Below are positions 60,614 through 64,000 of a stretch of DNA of 64,000 nt, piece by piece; positions within the stretch are counted from its first letter, which is position 1; every line of letters starts with the position of its first letter. The DNA comes from Poindextera sp041691315 (GTDB lineage: Bacteria; Pseudomonadota; Alphaproteobacteria; Caulobacterales; Caulobacteraceae): positions 1 through 64,000 of the forward strand of contig JBEPUW010000010.1 of assembly GCA_041691315.1 (NCBI GenBank), given 5' to 3'. Below the pieces are notes generated by a model. The model searched no databases, was not told where the DNA came from, and worked only from the letters and a program-made list of their open reading frames with translations. The position numbers and the translations under genes are program-made.

Positions 60614-61393
60614 GTGGAGCGGCCGCAGTTCGAGAGCATGATTTTTGACGCCGCCGTCGCCGCGGGAGCGGCGCACACGGCGGCGGAGTTGATCGAGGCG
60701 CTCGAGCGCGCCTTCGCGCTGCTCGGGTTTGACTATTTCAGAGTGGTCGAGGCCGTCTCCGATGGCGAAGCGCGTGTGCTTCGCTACATGATGGGCAAGG
60801 TCAATCCGGCGTGGGAGACCACGTATGGCGAAGACAGGCTCGCCCAGCAGGATCCTCGGCTTCGCCGGGCCCTGACCTCCTCTGAGCCCTTCTTTCTGAG
60901 CGAAGTCCTAGTCGCCGCCGATGTGCATGATGCCGAGCGCATGATGGTCAAGCAGGCCGAGCAATTTGGTATCGTTGAGAGCTATGTCCTGCCGCACCGG
61001 GACGCCGACAACCGCCAGTTCGCCGCGGCCCTGATCGGGCCGGGCCGTCCGATTGACGGGATTTATCGCGTCGCCGTGCACACGCTCTCGTCGGCCTTCG
61101 TGCTTGCCGCCTTGAGGATCGAGGCGGCGGCGATCGGCGGATCGGAAAAATTGGATCGCCCGGCGCTGACCATCCGTCAGCTCCAGTGTTTGGAGTGGTC
61201 GCGACGGGGGAAGAGTTCCGCCGACATCGGTAAAATTCTCGGCTTGTCTCCGCGGACGATCGACGAGCATTTCGCAATAGCCTGCAAGGTGTTGGGGGTC
61301 CGAACACGCGTGCAGGCCGTCGCTATGGCGTTGTCACTCGGGCTGCTACCCTACCGGGCGGCGGACGTTTCCCGCCCGCAACGCAACCCGTAA
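60614..61393 (+). CDS. LuxR/TraR-type regulator (autoinducer-binding domain plus HTH)
   Basis: A 259-residue protein starting at GTG 60614. Residues 10-160 read as an autoinducer-binding domain (FDYFRVVEAVSD; AWETTYGEDRLAQQDPRLRRAL, including the Trp and Asp-Pro positions of LuxR receptors). The C-terminal HTH is LTIRQLQCLEWSRRGKSSADIGKILGLSPRTIDEHFAIACKVLGV. No luxI-type synthase is in the window, so it would be a solo receptor or answer to a distant synthase. Together with the XRE gene just upstream and the trb genes downstream it is a plausible switch for transfer, as TraR is in Ti plasmids. Confidence 0.88.
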   Translation: MERPQFESMIFDAAVAAGAAHTAAELIEALERAFALLGFDYFRVVEAVSDGEARVLRYMMGKVNPAWETTYGEDRLAQQDPRLRRALTSSEPFFLSEVLVAADVHDAERMMVKQAEQFGIVESYVLPHRDADNRQFAAALIGPGRPIDGIYRVAVHTLSSAFVLAALRIEAAAIGGSEKLDRPALTIRQLQCLEWSRRGKSSADIGKILGLSPRTIDEHFAIACKVLGVRTRVQAVAMALSLGLLPYRAADVSRPQRNP

Positions 61394-61469
61394 GGTTACG
61401 GGTGGATCATTCGACTCAAGGGGGTAGCGTCTATCTGTGGTTGCTGGGCTGTAAGGCGCATCAACAGGC

Positions 61470-61492
61470 GTGAACCATGGGGCATGGTGCAC
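61470..61492. promoter_or_regulatory. Palindrome 1 between luxR-type gene and trbC
   Basis: GTGAACCAT-GGGGC-ATGGTGCAC, 8 of 9 positions paired. It lies 77 bases after the LuxR-type gene and is of the size of tra/lux boxes, though the sequence differs from the classical one. Confidence 0.45.
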
Positions 61493-61997
61493 GGTCGGCC
61501 TAAGGCGACCCACGCTGCCCCGTCACCACATCGTGTCCATGGTTCATGGAAATGTGGTGCCCCAGCGTTCGTTTCGAGACCCAAACCTTTCAGGACGGAC
61601 CAGGCCCCGATCATCCCCTAAACGGGGCCGATCAAGCCCGTCTTTGTTCGATCTCGGCCTTTCTGGTCCTGAAGGTGACGCCGCTTGCGCCAGGGCCTTC
61701 GCGGAAAGCCTGTTGATCCGTGTCGCCCCCGGCCAAGACCGCCGCGATGCTCGGCTCCTGCTTACTGCCGTCTGCCTGCATTTGCAGAGCCGGAACGGCC
61801 CTGACGCCACCCTCGGGGATCTGGTGGAATGGCTAGGCCGCGGTGGCTGTGAAGATGTTCTCGTGAAGCTGCGCGGAGAGCCGCTGTCCCTCACGGACTA
61901 TGTTGTTAACGAGCTTGGCAGTCTGGCAGGGGAACAGCAAAGCCTAGCCGTGGAAATGGCCTTCAATGCGGCTCAGCTTGCCGAAGCTTCGCTTTAG
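61470..61997 (+). CDS. Possible remnant of a TraG-like coupling protein, or small hypothetical
   Basis: A frame of 175 codons whose last 110 residues (DARLLLTAVCLHLQSRNGPD, then ATLGDLVEWLGRGG and LSLTDYVVNELGSLAGEQQS) resemble an internal helical portion of TraG/VirD4-type ATPases. The first 65 residues are basic and low complexity and run over two palindromes, so the true start is probably later, at GTG 61533 or ATG 61539. No Walker motif is present. It ends about 110 bases before trbC. It could be a duplicated and decayed piece of traG. Confidence 0.4.
   Translation: MNHGAWCTVGLRRPTLPRHHIVSMVHGNVVPQRSFRDPNLSGRTRPRSSPKRGRSSPSLFDLGLSGPEGDAACARAFAESLLIRVAPGQDRRDARLLLTAVCLHLQSRNGPDATLGDLVEWLGRGGCEDVLVKLRGEPLSLTDYVVNELGSLAGEQQSLAVEMAFNAAQLAEASL
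61524..61559. promoter_or_regulatory. Nested palindrome 2 between luxR-type gene and trbC
   Basis: CACCACAT (61524-61531) pairs with ATGTGGTG (61552-61559), and inside it TCCATG-GTT-CATGGA forms a second perfect repeat. A 36-base nested palindrome of this type is a likely protein-binding site or RNA hairpin. Confidence 0.55.
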
Positions 61998-61999
61998 GG

Positions 62000-62036
62000 A
62001 AATACTGCGGAGAGCAGTAATATTCTAAAATACTGC
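62000..62036. repeat. AAATACTGC direct repeats with an inverted copy
   Basis: AAATACTGC occurs at 62000-62008 and 62028-62036, with GCAGTA (62014-62019) between them in inverted orientation. The copies are 28 bases apart. They lie just before the trbC leader and could bind a regulator of the trbC-E operon. Confidence 0.5.
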
Positions 62037-62070
62037 TTGACCCGACATATGAAGCGGCGTTTCTCTCGGG

Positions 62071-62089
62071 AGCCCGGCTATCGCGGGCT
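62071..62089 (+). other. Hairpin in the trbC leader
   Basis: AGCCCG (62071-62076) and CGGGCT (62084-62089) can pair around a 7-base loop, directly before the GTGAGG ribosome site of trbC. It may influence trbC translation or protect the mRNA end. Confidence 0.5.
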
Positions 62090-62106
62090 TCGCAGGTGAG
62101 GTCCCG

Positions 62107-62460
62107 ATGACCCGTCGCACGATCCGTCAGATTCGCGGCCTCGCCGCTCGGATCCATTCCCTTCCGTTGGGCGCCTTTGTCGCCCTGACCCTGGCGGTCC
62201 CGGCCTTCGCCGGAACGACCAGTGGCACGGCCATGCCCTGGGAAACCCCGCTTCAGACCATTCAAGAGTCCATCACCGGGCCGGTGGCCAAGGCGGTCGG
62301 CATCATCGCCATCGCCGTCACCGGCCTTGGGTTCGCCTTCGCCGAGGGCGGCTCGGCGCTGCGCAAGGGCATCGGGATCGTGTTCGGCCTGGCCATCGTC
62401 TTTACGGCGACAACCTTCATCAGCTCCTTCTTCAGCATCACCTCGGGCGCGGTGTTCTGA
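62107..62460 (+). CDS. trbC: TrbC, conjugative pilin (VirB2 family)
   Basis: A 117-residue prepilin. A long signal sequence (SLPLGAFVALTLAVPAFAGT) is followed by two hydrophobic segments (AVGIIAIAVTGLGFAFAEGG and IGIVFGLAIVFTATTFISSF) linked by the short basic loop SALRKG, the normal VirB2/TrbC layout. The processed protein forms the pilus. It resumes the trb operon that was left after trbB at 1547. trbD starts one base after its stop. Confidence 0.93.
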   Translation: MTRRTIRQIRGLAARIHSLPLGAFVALTLAVPAFAGTTSGTAMPWETPLQTIQESITGPVAKAVGIIAIAVTGLGFAFAEGGSALRKGIGIVFGLAIVFTATTFISSFFSITSGAVF

Positions 62461-62461
62461 G

Positions 62462-62725
62462 ATGGCCTCCAACGTCGACGGCTTCGAGATCGGCTTTCAC
62501 AACTCGCTCTCCGAACCGATCACCATGGCCGGCGTGCCGTGCATGATCGCGGTCCTGAACGGCACGATCACCGCCATCCTCGCGCTCGGCCTTCAGGTCC
62601 CCCTGATCGGCATCCCCCTGGGCTTGGCCATTCATGCCGGCTGCTACTGGCTGAACAAGCGCGACCCTTACTTCTTCGACGCCCTGAAGCGGCACATCCG
62701 CCAACGCCCTTATCTGGACGCCTGA
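62462..62725 (+). CDS. trbD: TrbD, inner membrane T4SS component (VirB3 family)
   Basis: An 87-residue protein with two membrane segments (MIAVLNGTITAILALGL and GIPLGLAIHAGCYWL) after a short N-terminus containing FHNSLSEPITMAGVP, which is close to the TrbD signature. It assists pilus assembly at the inner membrane with TrbE. The ATG at 62462 lies one base after trbC; the frame is open upstream within trbC but that part is not family-like. Strongly packed operon. Confidence 0.92.
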   Translation: MASNVDGFEIGFHNSLSEPITMAGVPCMIAVLNGTITAILALGLQVPLIGIPLGLAIHAGCYWLNKRDPYFFDALKRHIRQRPYLDA

Positions 62726-62726
62726 G

Positions 62727-62930
62727 ATGGAGCGGGTGCAGGCCATCCTCACCTCACCCCCCGTCCTCGCCGGTCTGGTGGCGGCGCTCATCTGGGCGCC
62801 GGCGACAGGCTTCCCAACCTGGCCGGCGCTCGCGCGCGGCCGCTGGGGCTCCACCTTCGGTGTGAGCTTCGCGGTCGGCCTATTCGTTTTCGCCGCCGTC
62901 CAGGGCCTGACAGCGCCCATGGCCGGATGA
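62727..62930 (+). CDS. Small membrane protein between trbD and trbE
   Basis: A 67-residue protein with two hydrophobic helices (VLAGLVAALIWAPATGF and FGVSFAVGLFVFAAVQGL). It begins one base after the trbD stop and ends 10 bases before trbE, so it is part of the operon. I do not know a named trb gene at this place; similar small open frames appear in some conjugative elements. It might be an assembly factor of the inner membrane platform. Confidence 0.72.
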   Translation: MERVQAILTSPPVLAGLVAALIWAPATGFPTWPALARGRWGSTFGVSFAVGLFVFAAVQGLTAPMAG

Positions 62931-62940
62931 AGGAGCGACC

Positions 62941-64000
62941 ATGCTTTATCTTCGCGAGTACCGCGCCAAAGCCGACCGCCTCTTCGATCACCTCCCCTGG
63001 GTGGCGCTGATCGGCCCTGGACTGATGCTCAACAAGGACGGCGGCTTCCAGAAGACCCTCGCCTTCCGCGGCCCAGACCTCGCCTCATCCACCGACGAGG
63101 GCTTGGTGGCGGTCCGCGCCCAGCTCAACAACGCGCTCCGACGCCTCGGCTCGCGCTGGTGCCTGCACATCGAGGCCCTTCGCGCCGGCGCCCAGGACTA
63201 TCCGACCTCGGCCTTCCCCGACGCGGTGTCAGCCCTGATCGACGACGAGCGGCGCACGGGCTTTGAGGCCGAGGGGCGGCATTTCGAGAGCCGCTACTTC
63301 ATGACCTTCACCTACCTGCCGCCCGAAGAGGCGGTGTCGACGGCGGAATCGCTGCTGCTGGAGAATGCGCCGTCCGGACGCGGGGCGCAGGGCATGTACC
63401 GCGCAGCGCTGGGCGGCTTCCTCGCCACGGTGCGCCAGATCGCTGACATCCTCGCGGCGATTATGCCGGAGGTCCGTGAACTCGACGACGACGAGACCCT
63501 CACCTACTTGCACGGCTGCATCTCTACTAAACGCCACTTCGTCCGGGCGCCGGACACCCCGGCCTACCTCGACGCCTTCCTCTGCGACGACGATTTCCAG
63601 GGCGGCCTGTTCCCGCGCCTGGGCGGCCAATACATGCGCACGCTCTCGGTGCGCGCGTATCCGACGGCCTCCTCCCCGGGCCTGCTCGACCGGCTGAACG
63701 AACTGGGGGTCGGCTACCGCTGGACCTGCCGCTTCCTGCCCCTCGACAAGGAGGATGCAAGGAAGGCGTTGACCACGGTGCGCAAGCGCTGGTTCGCCAA
63801 GCGCAAGGGCGTCATGGCCCTGATTAAGGAGGCGGTCACTCGCGAGCCTTCGGTGCTGGAAGACCCGGACGCGGCGGCGAAGACGAACGACGCCGACGCG
63901 GCCCTGGCCATTCTTGGCGGCGACTACGCCTCGATCGGCTACTTCACCCCTACCGTCACCCTCATGGACACCGATCCCGACCGCCTGGCTGACCGGGTCC
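62941..64000 (+). CDS. trbE: TrbE, T4SS ATPase (VirB4 family), N-terminal part
   Basis: The first 353 residues of TrbE; the gene continues past the window edge. The start MLYLREYRAKADRLFDHLPW and the region SRWCLHIEALRAGAQDYPTS match the N-terminal domain of TrbE/VirB4, which docks on the inner membrane channel. The Walker motifs would come later and are not in view. AAGGAG lies 6 bases before the ATG. It follows trbD and the small membrane gene in an unbroken operon. Confidence 0.95.
   Translation, partial: MLYLREYRAKADRLFDHLPWVALIGPGLMLNKDGGFQKTLAFRGPDLASSTDEGLVAVRAQLNNALRRLGSRWCLHIEALRAGAQDYPTSAFPDAVSALIDDERRTGFEAEGRHFESRYFMTFTYLPPEEAVSTAESLLLENAPSGRGAQGMYRAALGGFLATVRQIADILAAIMPEVRELDDDETLTYLHGCISTKRHFVRAPDTPAYLDAFLCDDDFQGGLFPRLGGQYMRTLSVRAYPTASSPGLLDRLNELGVGYRWTCRFLPLDKEDARKALTTVRKRWFAKRKGVMALIKEAVTREPSVLEDPDAAAKTNDADAALAILGGDYASIGYFTPTVTLMDTDPDRLADRV

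Noticed and set aside
1548..62106. Direct repeats (att-like) flanking the whole cargo
   Set aside because: Comparing the sequence after trbB with that before trbC by eye shows no shared repeat, so the way the cargo entered remains unknown.
1..64000. CRISPR array, rRNA genes, insertion sequences with terminal repeats
   Set aside because: I saw no regularly spaced repeats, no rRNA-like sequence and no transposase gene apart from the tyrosine recombinase.

Overview
The window looks like the inside of a large conjugative element (integrative element or plasmid) from a high-GC alphaproteobacterium, probably Caulobacterales. Grounds: an imuA-imuB-dnaE2 cassette, direct-repeat SOS boxes of the alphaproteobacterial LexA type (GTTC-N7-GTTC), short ATGA-type overlaps throughout, and Trb-type conjugation genes at both ends. 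The left edge carries the end of traG and complete trbB; the right edge carries trbC, trbD, a small membrane gene and the start of trbE. About 60 kb of cargo sits between trbB and trbC, genes that are normally adjacent.

Left to right, the cargo holds: (1) an SOS mutagenesis and repair block at 1.6-10.6 kb (dnaE2, imuB, imuA, a SRAP protein, a frameshifted dinB and a DnaQ-like exonuclease), with perfect LexA boxes before imuA and dinB; (2) a 7-deazaguanine DNA modification and restriction (Dpd) locus at 10.7-33.7 kb. Its modification operon runs dpdC-dpdB-dpdA-dpdB-queE-queD-queC. Its restriction half has a RecQ-like DpdF, DpdG/DpdH-like proteins, a small coiled-coil protein and a 2120-residue DpdJ-like protein carrying a second, SF1 helicase, preceded by a RecB-like Fe-S nuclease; (3) an HNH plus DGQHR pair of lower GC at 34-36.2 kb; (4) an Avs-like STAND NTPase with an N-terminal nuclease at 36.2-40.2 kb; (5) a two-gene system at 40.9-47.2 kb whose large protein joins a NERD nuclease, two kinase-like domains and a UPF1-like helicase; (6) a tyrosine recombinase at 47.5 kb; (7) an ArsR regulator, a fatty acid desaturase and a membrane/SRPBCC protein at 48.6-51.3 kb.

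The most striking region is 51.24-59.6 kb, an RNA-repair locus: ro60 (TROVE), a small HTH protein, hen1, pnkp, a HEAT-repeat protein and an RlaP-like nucleotidyltransferase. The 0.85 kb before ro60 is not empty. It encodes what I read as four tandem Y RNA-like non-coding RNAs sharing an outer stem, a 5' TGGCG and a 3' TTCC. Two contain a permuted tRNA mimic (T arm, acceptor stem closed by a GCAA tetraloop, D arm). Three copies of the palindrome GTTGCATnnnGCAAC, each placed at a -35 element, lie before RNA 1, RNA 2 and ro60, so RNAs and proteins are probably co-regulated.

The right end (59.7-62 kb) has decayed fragments, an XRE regulator, a LuxR-type regulator and palindromes leading into trbC, probably the switch for conjugation. 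Several genes (dinB, hen1, the SEC-C gene, the 26.9 kb gene) differ from an intact frame by single bases, which could be real decay, phase variation or base-calling error. All calls come from reading the sequence and knowledge of protein families; no database search was run.
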